A stretch of DNA of 9,245 bases from Tannerella sp. (GTDB lineage Bacteria; Bacteroidota; Bacteroidia; Bacteroidales; Tannerellaceae). The stretch covers positions 1 to 9,245 of the forward strand of contig JAITDQ010000211.1 of the NCBI GenBank assembly GCA_031282485.1, read 5' to 3'. This document shows positions 1-6,900 of the stretch, one piece after another. The number at the start of each line of letters is the position of its first letter. Position 1 is the stretch's first letter. Below the pieces are notes generated by a model that saw nothing but the letters and a program-made list of their open reading frames with translations, had not been told where the DNA came from and made no database searches. Made by a program: the position numbers and the translations under genes.

Positions 1-49
1 AAGAACCGATCACAACCATCCATGTAACTAATAATAAAACCTTTTTCAT
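1..49 (-). CDS. N-terminus of a probable exported protein (partial)
   Basis: Reading the minus strand from an ATG at 49 gives MKKVLLLVTWMVVIGS before the window ends. Two lysines followed by an unbroken hydrophobic stretch is the usual look of a signal peptide or first membrane anchor. The start lies 40 bases downstream of an exact TAnnTTTG promoter element (89-96), and the tsf terminator separates it from the operon upstream, so it is probably a separate transcription unit. Only 16 codons are visible, so neither the product nor the exact start can be established. A chance ORF is possible. Confidence 0.5.
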   Translation of the reverse strand, partial: MKKVLLLVTWMVVIGS

Positions 50-88
50 CTGTATATAAATTTAAAAATCCAGTATTCTTTTTCGTTA

Positions 89-96
89 CAAAAGTA
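89..96 (-). promoter_or_regulatory. Bacteroidetes -7 promoter element (TACTTTTG)
   Basis: On the minus strand 89-96 reads TACTTTTG, an exact match to the Bacteroidetes -7 consensus TAnnTTTG. At the preferred 19-base distance upstream only TTTT is found (116-119). A TTTG (110-113) sits at a shorter 13-base spacing, so the -33 half is weak. It would drive the partial gene starting at 49, with a leader of about 35 nt. The rest of 97-225 is A/T-rich and I see no gene in it. Confidence 0.45.
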
Positions 97-225
97 TGAA
101 AAAAAACGACAAATGAAAAAAATTCCGCCTTCTCCTCAACAGGAATAGTTGACGGAGATTTTAAAACAGGCCACTCATCAGGAACTTTCCTCTTTTCTGC
201 CACAATCCTGTCGGAAAAAAGAAAC

Positions 226-258
226 AAAAAAAGGTTGCCCGATTTTTCGGGCAACCTT
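226..258 (-). terminator. Intrinsic terminator of the rplM-rpsI-rpsB-tsf operon
   Basis: Read on the minus strand, AAGGTTGCCCG and CGGGCAACCTT form a perfect 11-bp G/C-rich stem (arms 248-258 and 231-241) with a 6-base loop (242-247). It is followed at once by a T run (226-232), and further T-rich sequence continues to about 215. This is a classic Rho-independent terminator. The stem begins 23 bases after the tsf stop codon, so it ends the translation operon. Confidence 0.95.
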
Positions 259-281
259 CAATATAATTAGCATACAATGCC

Positions 282-1106
282 TTAATCAACATTGAGCGTA
301 ACACGTTTGAACGACGTTACGGTTAAATCCTTATCCTGTTTTTTAAGATATTGCTCAATCGTCAATTTAGAATCTTTTACAAATTCCTGTTGCAGGAGCG
401 TATATTCCTTGTAAAATTTCTGGAGGGCGCCTTCCACTATTCTGTCGAGAATATTTTCCGGTTTACCGGCCTGAATCGCTTTATCGCGGGCAATTTCCTT
501 TTCCGTATCAATGACCTTTTGGGGCACATCGGCCGGAATAATTGAAACGGGATTCATTGCTGCCACCTGCATGGCGACATCACGTTTTACCTGACGTTCC
601 GCATCTTTGTTGAACGCAACGATTGTAGCCAGTTTGTTTCCCGGATGTATGTAAGAAATCGTAGAAGCGTCATTCACAAATTCGTAGAAGCCAAGTTCCA
701 TTTTTTCTCCCGTAACGCCTATGCGGTCGGTAATATGATTTTCGACCGTACGGCCATCCTCCAGCGTCAAGGCGAGAAGTTCCTCTTTCGATGCCGGTTT
801 GTTTGCCATGGCGAGGTCGAGGAAACTTTGCGTCATTGCAATGAAATCCGCATTCTTTGCCACGAAATCGGTTTCGCATTTTACGGCTACGATTGCTGCG
901 AAATCACCGTTTTCAGCTGCCAGCACACAACCTTCCGCCGCTTCGCGATCGGAACGTTTCGCCGCAACAGCCTGACCTTTTTTACGGATTATTTCCATTG
1001 CTTTCTCGAAGTCGCTGCCGGATTCCTCCAGCGCGTTCTTGCAATCCATCATACCTGCACCGCTTATTTTACGCAATTTTGTTATATCTGCTAATGTTAC
1101 TGCCAT
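282..1106 (-). CDS. tsf: Elongation factor Ts
   Basis: EF-Ts is the cytoplasmic guanine-nucleotide exchange factor that removes GDP from EF-Tu during elongation. The 274-aa product has the N-terminal UBA-like helical domain (about residues 5-43, with the family signature RKISGAGMMDCKNAL). The TDFVAKN motif is at 79-85; its Asp80 and Phe81 match the residues that in E. coli EF-Ts push into EF-Tu near the Mg2+ site. The remainder fits the dimerisation/core domain. The length is within the usual range. The ATG at 1106 gives the typical MAV-LADITKLR start, and no Shine-Dalgarno site is obvious, as is normal for Bacteroidetes. It is the last gene of the operon, 84 bases after rpsB, and is followed by a strong terminator. 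Confidence 0.98.
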   Translation of the reverse strand: MAVTLADITKLRKISGAGMMDCKNALEESGSDFEKAMEIIRKKGQAVAAKRSDREAAEGCVLAAENGDFAAIVAVKCETDFVAKNADFIAMTQSFLDLAMANKPASKEELLALTLEDGRTVENHITDRIGVTGEKMELGFYEFVNDASTISYIHPGNKLATIVAFNKDAERQVKRDVAMQVAAMNPVSIIPADVPQKVIDTEKEIARDKAIQAGKPENILDRIVEGALQKFYKEYTLLQQEFVKDSKLTIEQYLKKQDKDLTVTSFKRVTLNVD

Positions 1107-1141
1107 AATCTAATTTTTTTGTTATTGTTGTTGATAATTTT

Positions 1142-1178
1142 TGCCGTATACATGTGCAATTATTCATAATAAACGGCA
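1142..1178 (-). other. Possible stem-loop between rpsB and tsf
   Basis: In the 84-base rpsB-tsf gap, TGCCGT (1142-1147) and ACGGCA (1173-1178) are perfect 6-base complements. Directly inside the right arm, TTATT (1160-1164) and AATAA (1168-1172) pair around a 3-base loop, leaving a 12-base bulge on one side. The overall fold is weak and A/T-rich. It could protect the rpsB 3' end or tune tsf expression, or it may be chance. Confidence 0.3.
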
Positions 1179-1190
1179 TTTTGGATATGT

Positions 1191-2027
1191 TTATTCTTCG
1201 GAAAAATTTTCTGCGTCGATATCATCTTCTTTTACTTCTTCGGCAGGAGCTTCCTCTGATTTTTTGGCGCGAGTTTTCCGCTCGCGTCTGGGCGTCGTTT
1301 CGCCGGCATCGTCACTGTCATCTTTATTTGCGCGTTCCGCCTTACCTTCCTGTATACCTTCCTGAATCGCTTTGCTGAGTGCGCCCAAAATCAATTCTAC
1401 GGATTTTGTAGCATCATCATTTGCCGGAATCACGAAATCGATATTTGTAGGGTCGGAATTTGTGTCAACCATACCGAATACGGGTATGCCCAGACGGTTT
1501 GCTTCGCGAACGGCAATATGTTCCTTCATCACGTCGACAACGAACAGTGCGGACGGAAGGCGGTTAAGGTCTGCAATCGAACCGAGGTTCTTTTCCAGCT
1601 TCGCACGTTGGCGTGTGATCTGCAATTTTTCCCTTTTCGACAGATTGTCAAACGTACCGTCGGTAGCCATTTTGTCGATAGTCGACATTTTCTTTACCGC
1701 CTTGCGGATTGTCGGGAAATTTGTCAGCATACCGCCCGGCCAGCGTTCAATAACATAAGGCATATTAACGGAAGTAGCCAAATCGGCTACAATTTGTTTC
1801 GCCTGTTTTTTAGTGGCGACGAACAGGATTTTACGTCCCGACTTGGCAAGATTTTTCATTGCCTCCGCCGCTTCATCTATTTTAGCAACTGTTTTATATA
1901 AATCAATGATATGAATACCATTGCGCTCCATGAATATGTAAGGAGCCATTGCAGGGTTCCATTTACTTTTTAAGTGCCCGAAATGAACACCTGCTTCCAA
2001 TAATTGTTCAAAACTTACTCTTGACAT
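1191..2027 (-). CDS. rpsB: 30S ribosomal protein S2
   Basis: S2 sits on the solvent side of the 30S head-body junction and helps recruit S1. The 278-aa product shows the family start MSRVSFEQLLEAGVHFGH, the RWPGGMLTNFPTI block (95-107) and a VVDVMKEHIAVREANRLGIP segment. The last 50 or so residues (229-278) form a low-complexity charged tail rich in Glu, Asp, Lys and Arg, which is longer than in E. coli S2; such extensions are common in Bacteroidetes. An in-frame ATG further upstream at 2072 exists, but the extra 15 residues are Lys/Asn-rich leader sequence with no match to the family, so the ATG at 2027 is preferred. The gene sits between rpsI and tsf in the conserved operon. Confidence 0.97.
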   Translation of the reverse strand: MSRVSFEQLLEAGVHFGHLKSKWNPAMAPYIFMERNGIHIIDLYKTVAKIDEAAEAMKNLAKSGRKILFVATKKQAKQIVADLATSVNMPYVIERWPGGMLTNFPTIRKAVKKMSTIDKMATDGTFDNLSKREKLQITRQRAKLEKNLGSIADLNRLPSALFVVDVMKEHIAVREANRLGIPVFGMVDTNSDPTNIDFVIPANDDATKSVELILGALSKAIQEGIQEGKAERANKDDSDDAGETTPRRERKTRAKKSEEAPAEEVKEDDIDAENFSEE

Positions 2028-2165
2028 TTTTTTGTTTTTTAATCGTTTACATTCTTTTTTGTTAAACACCAACTATCCGGTAGTTTACCGACATTTCAAT
2101 CATGCAGAAAAAATCCGGATAATTTAGATACTAAACGCATTTTACTTGCAAGAAACTCACAAATA
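2028..2165 (-). promoter_or_regulatory. Structured rpsI-rpsB intergenic leader (candidate)
   Basis: This 138-base gap is unusually long for the operon, given that rplM and rpsI are only 5 bases apart. Two small perfect hairpins are visible: CGGTA-GTT-TACCG (2078-2090) and TTTAG-ATA-CTAAA (2123-2135). An ATCCGG hexamer occurs at 2075-2080 and 2113-2118, the second within the palindrome ATCCGGAT (2113-2120). I found no TAnnTTTG promoter here. The spacing and pairings suggest an RNA leader for rpsB, for example for control by S2. That function is inferred, and no known leader family is recognised. Confidence 0.3.
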
Positions 2166-2552
2166 TTAACGTTTACTGAACTGGAATCTCTTACGAGCTT
2201 TCGGTCTTCCCGGTTTTTTACGTTCCACCGCACGCGGATCGCGCGTCGTGAAACCTTCGGCCTTCAATGCGGGTTTGGATTCCGGATCGATTTTTATCAA
2301 TGCACGGGTAATAGCCAAACGCGTTGCTTCGGACTGTCCTTTGAATCCGCCGCCGAACAGGTTGACTTTAATGTCATACTGTTCCGCCACATCCAATTTC
2401 TTCAAAGGTTGCTTTACAATATACTGAAGGATTGAAGAAGGGAAATAATTTTCTAAATCACGCTTGTTGATTGTGATTTTGCCACTGCCTTTTGTCACAT
2501 AAACACGGGCTACCGCCGCTTTACGTCGTCCTATTGCATTTACAACTTCCAT
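2166..2552 (-). CDS. rpsI: 30S ribosomal protein S9
   Basis: S9 binds 16S rRNA in the 30S head, and its basic C-terminal tail reaches the anticodon stem-loop of P-site tRNA. The 128-aa product has the N-terminal AIGRRKAAVARV motif, a central FGGGFKGQSEATRLAITRAL block, and the C-terminal GRPKARKRFQFSKR tail ending in the conserved Lys-Arg. The length is normal. The ATG at 2552 follows the rplM stop by 5 bases, so the two genes are almost certainly co-transcribed and possibly translationally coupled, as L13 and S9 are in most bacteria. Confidence 0.98.
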   Translation of the reverse strand: MEVVNAIGRRKAAVARVYVTKGSGKITINKRDLENYFPSSILQYIVKQPLKKLDVAEQYDIKVNLFGGGFKGQSEATRLAITRALIKIDPESKPALKAEGFTTRDPRAVERKKPGRPKARKRFQFSKR

Positions 2553-2557
2553 ACTGA

Positions 2558-3013
2558 TTATTTAAGTGAGTTTATATCTAACGATTTAGGCTGTTGCGCC
2601 TCATGTTTGTGCTCGCTGCCTCCGTACACGTACAGATTTTTGAGCAATTTAGCTCCCAGTTTGTTTTTAGGCAGCATGCCTTTCACTACTTTGCGGAACA
2701 GGCGGTCTTCGCCTTTCTCTTTCAACTGGGCAGGAGTAAACTCCTTTTGTCCACCGGGATAACCCGAAAATCTGAAATAAATACGGTCATCCCATTTTTT
2801 TCCCGTCAATACGGCTTTATCTGCATTGATAATAATTACATTATCACCACAATCAACGTGCGGAGTGAAGCTTGGTTTGTATTTCCCGCGTAAAAGTTTC
2901 GCTACTTTCGAACCCATACGTCCGACATGCTGGCCTGTAGCGTCAACTACAACCCACTCTTTGTCTACAGTTGCTTTGTTTGCAGAAATGGTCTTATAAC
3001 TTAAAGTATCCAC
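2558..3013 (-). CDS. rplM: 50S ribosomal protein L13
   Basis: L13 is an early-assembly 23S rRNA-binding protein of the large subunit. The 151-aa product carries the family blocks EWVVVDATGQHVGR (19-32), HVDCGDNVIIINADK (52-66) and VVKGMLPKNKLG (109-120). The start codon is GTG (3013-3011). It is chosen because the first residues, MDTLSYKTISANK, match the usual L13 start of Bacteroidetes, and the next in-frame ATG lies well inside the conserved part. It is the first gene of the operon, about 95 nt downstream of the predicted transcription start, with a stem-loop in the leader. In E. coli, L13 represses its own rplM-rpsI mRNA; the GTG start and leader hairpin would allow similar control here, but that is inference. 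Confidence 0.98.
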   Translation of the reverse strand: MDTLSYKTISANKATVDKEWVVVDATGQHVGRMGSKVAKLLRGKYKPSFTPHVDCGDNVIIINADKAVLTGKKWDDRIYFRFSGYPGGQKEFTPAQLKEKGEDRLFRKVVKGMLPKNKLGAKLLKNLYVYGGSEHKHEAQQPKSLDINSLK

Positions 3014-3058
3014 TGCTTAATCTTTTTTTAATTAGTTAATTAATAAATATTTATGCGT

Positions 3059-3082
3059 CCCACGAATGTCTTACACTACGGG
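3059..3082 (-). promoter_or_regulatory. Stem-loop in the rplM mRNA leader (candidate autoregulatory element)
   Basis: Read as minus-strand RNA, CCCGU then AGUGU pair with ACAUU then GUGGG around an AAG loop. That is 10 base pairs, three of them G-U, with a single bulged C. It lies inside the leader between the predicted start site near 3110 and the GTG at 3013. Ribosomal protein L13 controls its own mRNA in E. coli, and a structured L13 leader is known in Bacillus; whether this hairpin binds L13 is untested. The remaining leader down to 3014 is A/T-rich. Confidence 0.45.
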
Positions 3083-3114
3083 CATGTTGATGTAAAACAT
3101 AGCAAAACGGCTCG

Positions 3115-3145
3115 CAAAGGTACTGCTTTTGTCCGTAAAAACAAA
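3115..3145 (-). promoter_or_regulatory. Promoter of the rplM-rpsI-rpsB-tsf operon
   Basis: On the minus strand TTTG (3142-3145) and TACCTTTG (3115-3122) are separated by exactly 19 bases. Both halves match the Bacteroidetes sigma-70-type consensus TTTG-N19-TAnnTTTG. Transcription would begin near 3108-3112 and give a leader of about 95 nt. A 7-bp inverted repeat, TTGAAAA/TTTTCAA (3163-3182), lies just upstream of the -33 element. Confidence 0.85.
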
Positions 3146-3230
3146 AATATTTCGTCTTTTTGTTGAAAAAATGAATTTTCAAGTGGATACGGATTCTGCA
3201 AAACAGATTTTATGAAAGTAGATGGCATCA

Positions 3231-3608
3231 TCATTTATTTTTCTTTTGCCTGTTTTCAGCCTCCATTTGTGTTATCCGGCGATGTAATTCTTTTATTTCT
3301 CTCTGCGAATCCAACAATTTATTGTAATACCCTGCAATCATCTGTTTCTTTTCTATCACTTCCTCTTTTAATTGCAGTTCGCGCAACTGCAGTCCTTCAA
3401 TCATCCGTTCCTTAGTGCTTATTGCCTTCGTATGCTTTTTATTTAGAGTCGCAATATCCTTATCACATTCACGTTTCAGGTTCACATTCAGAATTTGCAT
3501 TTCTCTTTCTTTCTTTTCCAGCACATTTATTCTCTCCCGCAAAAATTCATTTTCTTCGCGCAGTCTTTTTCGGCTTGATATCCAATCCCATATCTTTAAA
3601 TTCATCAT
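3231..3608 (-). CDS. Hypothetical small coiled-coil protein
   Basis: The 125-aa product is not recognised. Apart from a short N-terminus (MMNLKIWDWISSR) with two tryptophans, it is almost entirely charged and helical, with Leu, Ile and Met spaced as in heptads (for example ENEFLRERINVLEKKE and LQLRELQLKEEVIEKK). It has little Pro or Gly, no signal peptide and no membrane segment, so it is probably a soluble, oligomeric coiled coil. Two adjacent ATG codons (3608 and 3605) could start it. No exact TAnnTTTG is visible upstream; the nearest candidate is an imperfect TATTTTTA. It diverges from dnaE and lies upstream of the ribosomal operon on the same strand, with no clear terminator between. The coding call rests on length and composition consistent with one protein architecture; function is unknown. 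Confidence 0.65.
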   Translation of the reverse strand: MMNLKIWDWISSRKRLREENEFLRERINVLEKKEREMQILNVNLKRECDKDIATLNKKHTKAISTKERMIEGLQLRELQLKEEVIEKKQMIAGYYNKLLDSQREIKELHRRITQMEAENRQKKNK

Positions 3609-3670
3609 CTTCTTCCAATAATTATTATATTCATTTCATAAAAATACAAAAAATCTATTGTTTCCACCAT

Positions 3671-3698
3671 CGGAAATCATCCTGCCGGATAATTTCCG
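3671..3698. other. Strong intergenic hairpin upstream of dnaE
   Basis: CGGAAAT (3671-3677) pairs perfectly with ATTTCCG (3692-3698). Inside, after one C/A mismatch, ATCC (3679-3682) pairs with GGAT (3687-3690) around a TGCC tetraloop: 11 base pairs with one mismatch. It lies in the divergent gap between the coiled-coil gene and dnaE and is not followed by a clean T run on either strand, so it does not look like an intrinsic terminator. Possible roles are part of the leader of the minus-strand gene, a small RNA, or a protein-binding site. Confidence 0.45.
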
Positions 3699-3760
3699 TT
3701 AATCCGAAAGCCGTTTGTTTTCCTGTTTTTCCGTTTTCATTATATTGTGTGACAAATGTA

Positions 3761-3802
3761 ATACCTTTTTTCAATATATCAAAATTTGCCGGAAAAAGGT
3801 AT
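3761..3802. repeat. 10-bp inverted repeat upstream of dnaE
   Basis: ATACCTTTTT (3761-3770) and AAAAAGGTAT (3793-3802) are exact reverse complements, 22 bases apart. They lie 91-132 bases upstream of the predicted dnaE -7 element. The arms are long enough to form a stem-loop in RNA or to act as a split operator. Function is not known. The rest of the 299-base gap (3609-3907) is A/T-rich and holds no supported gene. Confidence 0.4.
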
Positions 3803-3869
3803 GCAATTCATCATCACATTAAAATATACAGTATATATGAGGGATGTCATTCATTGTTGAAAACTTTAT

Positions 3870-3900
3870 TATGAAGACACGCAATTTATAATTAATTTTG
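3870..3900 (+). promoter_or_regulatory. Probable dnaE promoter, very close to the start codon
   Basis: TAATTTTG (3893-3900) matches TAnnTTTG exactly. Nineteen bases upstream is TATG (3870-3873), a three-of-four match to the -33 TTTG. The last G is only 7 bases before the dnaE ATG at 3908, so transcription would start about 0-6 bases before the start codon and give a leaderless or nearly leaderless mRNA. No other exact TAnnTTTG is seen on the plus strand in the gap. Confidence 0.55.
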
Positions 3901-3907
3901 CGACGAT

Positions 3908-6900
3908 ATGGAACCATTTATACACATACACGTACATACGCAGTATTCACTGCTCGACGGACAGGCGTCCATTGACGCCCTGATAGAGAAAGCGCAGCAC
4001 GACGGAATGAAGGCGCTTGCTGTTACCGACCATGGAAACATGTTCGGCGTAAAGGAATTTTATAACAAAATCAAGAAGAAAAACAGCAAACATTCCGGGA
4101 TAATAAAAGACTGCGAAAAGGAATTGCAGCAATTACTCGACAAGGCCAATCCCACGGAAGAGGACGATGAACGGATAAAAAAACTGTCGCACAAGATACG
4201 CGAAGAAAAAGAACTGCTCTTCAAGCCCATTATCGGCTGCGAGTGCTACTGCGCACGTAACGGACGCCACAGTAAAGCCGGGAAAGAAGACCTCAGCGGG
4301 TGGCATCTCATACTTCTTGCAAAAACACTGAAAGGTTACAAGAACCTGATAAAGATGGTCTCCTGTTCGTGGACGGAAGGATTTTACGGCCGCCCGCGAA
4401 TCGACAAGAATCTTCTGGAGAAATATCACGAAGATATTATTGTCTGTTCCGCCTGTCTGGCTGGCGAAGTGCCGCGTCATATCCAGAACGGCGACATGCG
4501 AAAAGCGGAGGAGTCCGTTTTATGGTTCAAAAACCTTTTCGGCAATGATTATTACCTCGAATTACAGCGCCATGAAACACACGATCCGGAGGCCGCTCAG
4601 GATGTGTATCCCCGTCAGATTGAGGTGAATAAAGCGCTCATCGAGCTTGCGCGCAAACATAATATCAAACTTATGGCCTCTAACGACGTTCATTTTGTAA
4701 ACGAAGAAGATGCGGCTGCGCACGAGATACTGCTTTGTCTCAGTACAAATAAAACCATTAACGATGCCAACCGTATGCGTTATACCCGTCAGGAATGGCT
4801 GAAAACAACTGCGGAAATGAACGCCCTGTTTTCCGACATACCGGAAGCTCTGAGGAACACCATTGAAATAGCGGACAAGATAGAGCTTTTCGACATAGAT
4901 TCTCTTGCATTGATGCCATTCTTCGAAATCGACCCTTCGTTCGGAACGGAAGATGAATACAGGGCGAAATATAAGGCCAAAGATCTTATTGAAGAGTTCG
5001 GCGAGGAGAATTATCACCGTCTCGGAGGATATGAAAAAGTCATACGCATTAAGCTTGAAGCAGATTATCTGGCTCACCTTACGCGGGAAAAAGCGCATAC
5101 TCGCTATGGAGATATCTTGACGGACGATGTGAGGGAACGTATTGAGTTTGAGCTTAATACAGTTAAAACCATGGGCTTTCCCGGATATTTCCTTATCGTA
5201 CAGGATTTTATAGCGGCCGCCAGGAAGATGGGTGTGGCGGTAGGACCCGGCCGTGGTTCGGCAGCCGGTTCGGTGGTTGCATACTGTCTTGGAATAACGG
5301 ATATTGACCCGATTAAATATGATTTGCTGTTTGAACGTTTCCTTAATCCCGACCGCATCTCAATGCCCGATATTGATATTGATTTCGACGATGACGGGCG
5401 CAGCGACGTTTTGAAGTGGGTGACGGACAAGTACGGTTCCGACCGCGTGGCGCACATCATAACGTATGGCACGATGGCGTCGAAAATGGCAATAAAAGAT
5501 GTTGCCCGCGTACTGGATTTGCCGTTATCGGAATCAAACCGCTTGGCGAAACTCGTTCCCGACCGGATGCCCGATGCAGACGGTCAGTCGCTGAAATTGA
5601 ATTTAACCAACTGCATGAAGTTCCTGCCGGAGTTCAAATCGGAACTGAACGGCGGCAATCCCCTGATAAAAAAGACACTGAATTTTGCCCGCCAGCTCGA
5701 AGGCACCGTGCGCAATACGGGCGTTCACGCTTGTGGCATCATTATCGGACGACAGGATATATCGGATATCGTGCCCGTTTCGACGGCAGATGATAAGGAA
5801 ACCGGGGAAACGCTTCTTGTTACGCAGTATGAAGGTTCCGTTATCGAAGAAACCGGTCTTATAAAAATGGATTTCCTCGGGCTTAAAACGCTTTCGATAA
5901 TAAAAGAGGCCATCGATAATATAAAACAGACTACCGGCGAGGAGATCGATATAGATCATATAGATATAGAAGACGAGAAAACGTACCGGCTATACTGCCA
6001 GGGGAAAACGACCGCGACGTTCCAGTTCGAATCTGCCGGCATGCAGAAATACCTGAAAGAATTGCAGCCTTCAAAATTTGAAGACCTCATCGCGATGAAT
6101 GCGCTGTACCGTCCGGGGCCTATGGATTATATTCCGTTATTTATTGCGCGCAAGCACGGACGTTCGGAAATTCATTACGACATACCCGTTATGGAACGGT
6201 ATCTTAAAGATACTTACGGTATTACTGTCTATCAGGAGCAGGTCATGCTTCTGTCGCGTTTGCTTGCCGGTTTTACCCGCGGCGAAAGCGACACCCTGCG
6301 TAAAGCAATGGGTAAGAAGCAGAAGGAAAAAATGGAAGAGATGAAGGAAAAATTTTTCTCCGGCGGCGAAGCAAACGGTCATAAGCGCAAGACGCTGGAG
6401 AAAATATGGGGTGACTGGGAAAAATTCGCCTCCTACGCATTTAATAAAAGTCATGCCACGTGTTATTCCTGGGTCGCCTATCAGACGGCTTACCTGAAAG
6501 CGCATTATCCGTCGGAATATATGGCGGCGGTGCTAAGCCGTAACTTGTCCAATATAAAGGAAATAACCAAGTCGATGGACGAATGTAAGGCAATGGGACT
6601 GCAGGTTCTCGGGCCGGACGTCAATGAATCGCACCGCAAGTTTGGTGTGAATAAAAAGGGCGACATCCGTTTCGGGCTTGTGGCGGTCAAAGGAGTAGGA
6701 GAGGGGGCTGTCCAAAATATAATTGAGGAACGCGAGAAAAACGGCCCTTACAGGGATATATACGATTTTATCGAGCGTGTAAACCTTACCGCATGTAATA
6801 AAAAAGTAATTGAAAGCCTTGCCCTGTCAGGCGCGTTCGATAACCTCGGAGTGAGAAGAGAACCTTTCGTCACGCCAAACGATAAAGGCGAGACATATAC

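Noticed and set aside
2028..2072. An upstream ATG giving S2 15 more residues
   Set aside because: The extra residues (MVFNKKECKRLKNKK) match nothing in S2, and the family begins at MSRVSFEQLLEAGVHFGH, so the ATG at 2027 is used.
3163..3182. TTGAAAA/TTTTCAA inverted repeat as a terminator for the coiled-coil gene
   Set aside because: The stem is 7 bp and almost all A/T, so it is too weak to support a terminator call, although an operator role next to the operon promoter is not excluded.
3422..3874. A 150-codon plus-strand frame upstream of dnaE
   Set aside because: It overlaps the coiled-coil gene antisense, is rich in Phe, Ser and His in a way expected of a shadow frame, and has no recognisable domain.
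4562..5098. A 178-codon minus-strand frame inside dnaE
   Set aside because: It is entirely antisense to strongly conserved dnaE sequence, with no family resemblance; a shadow frame.
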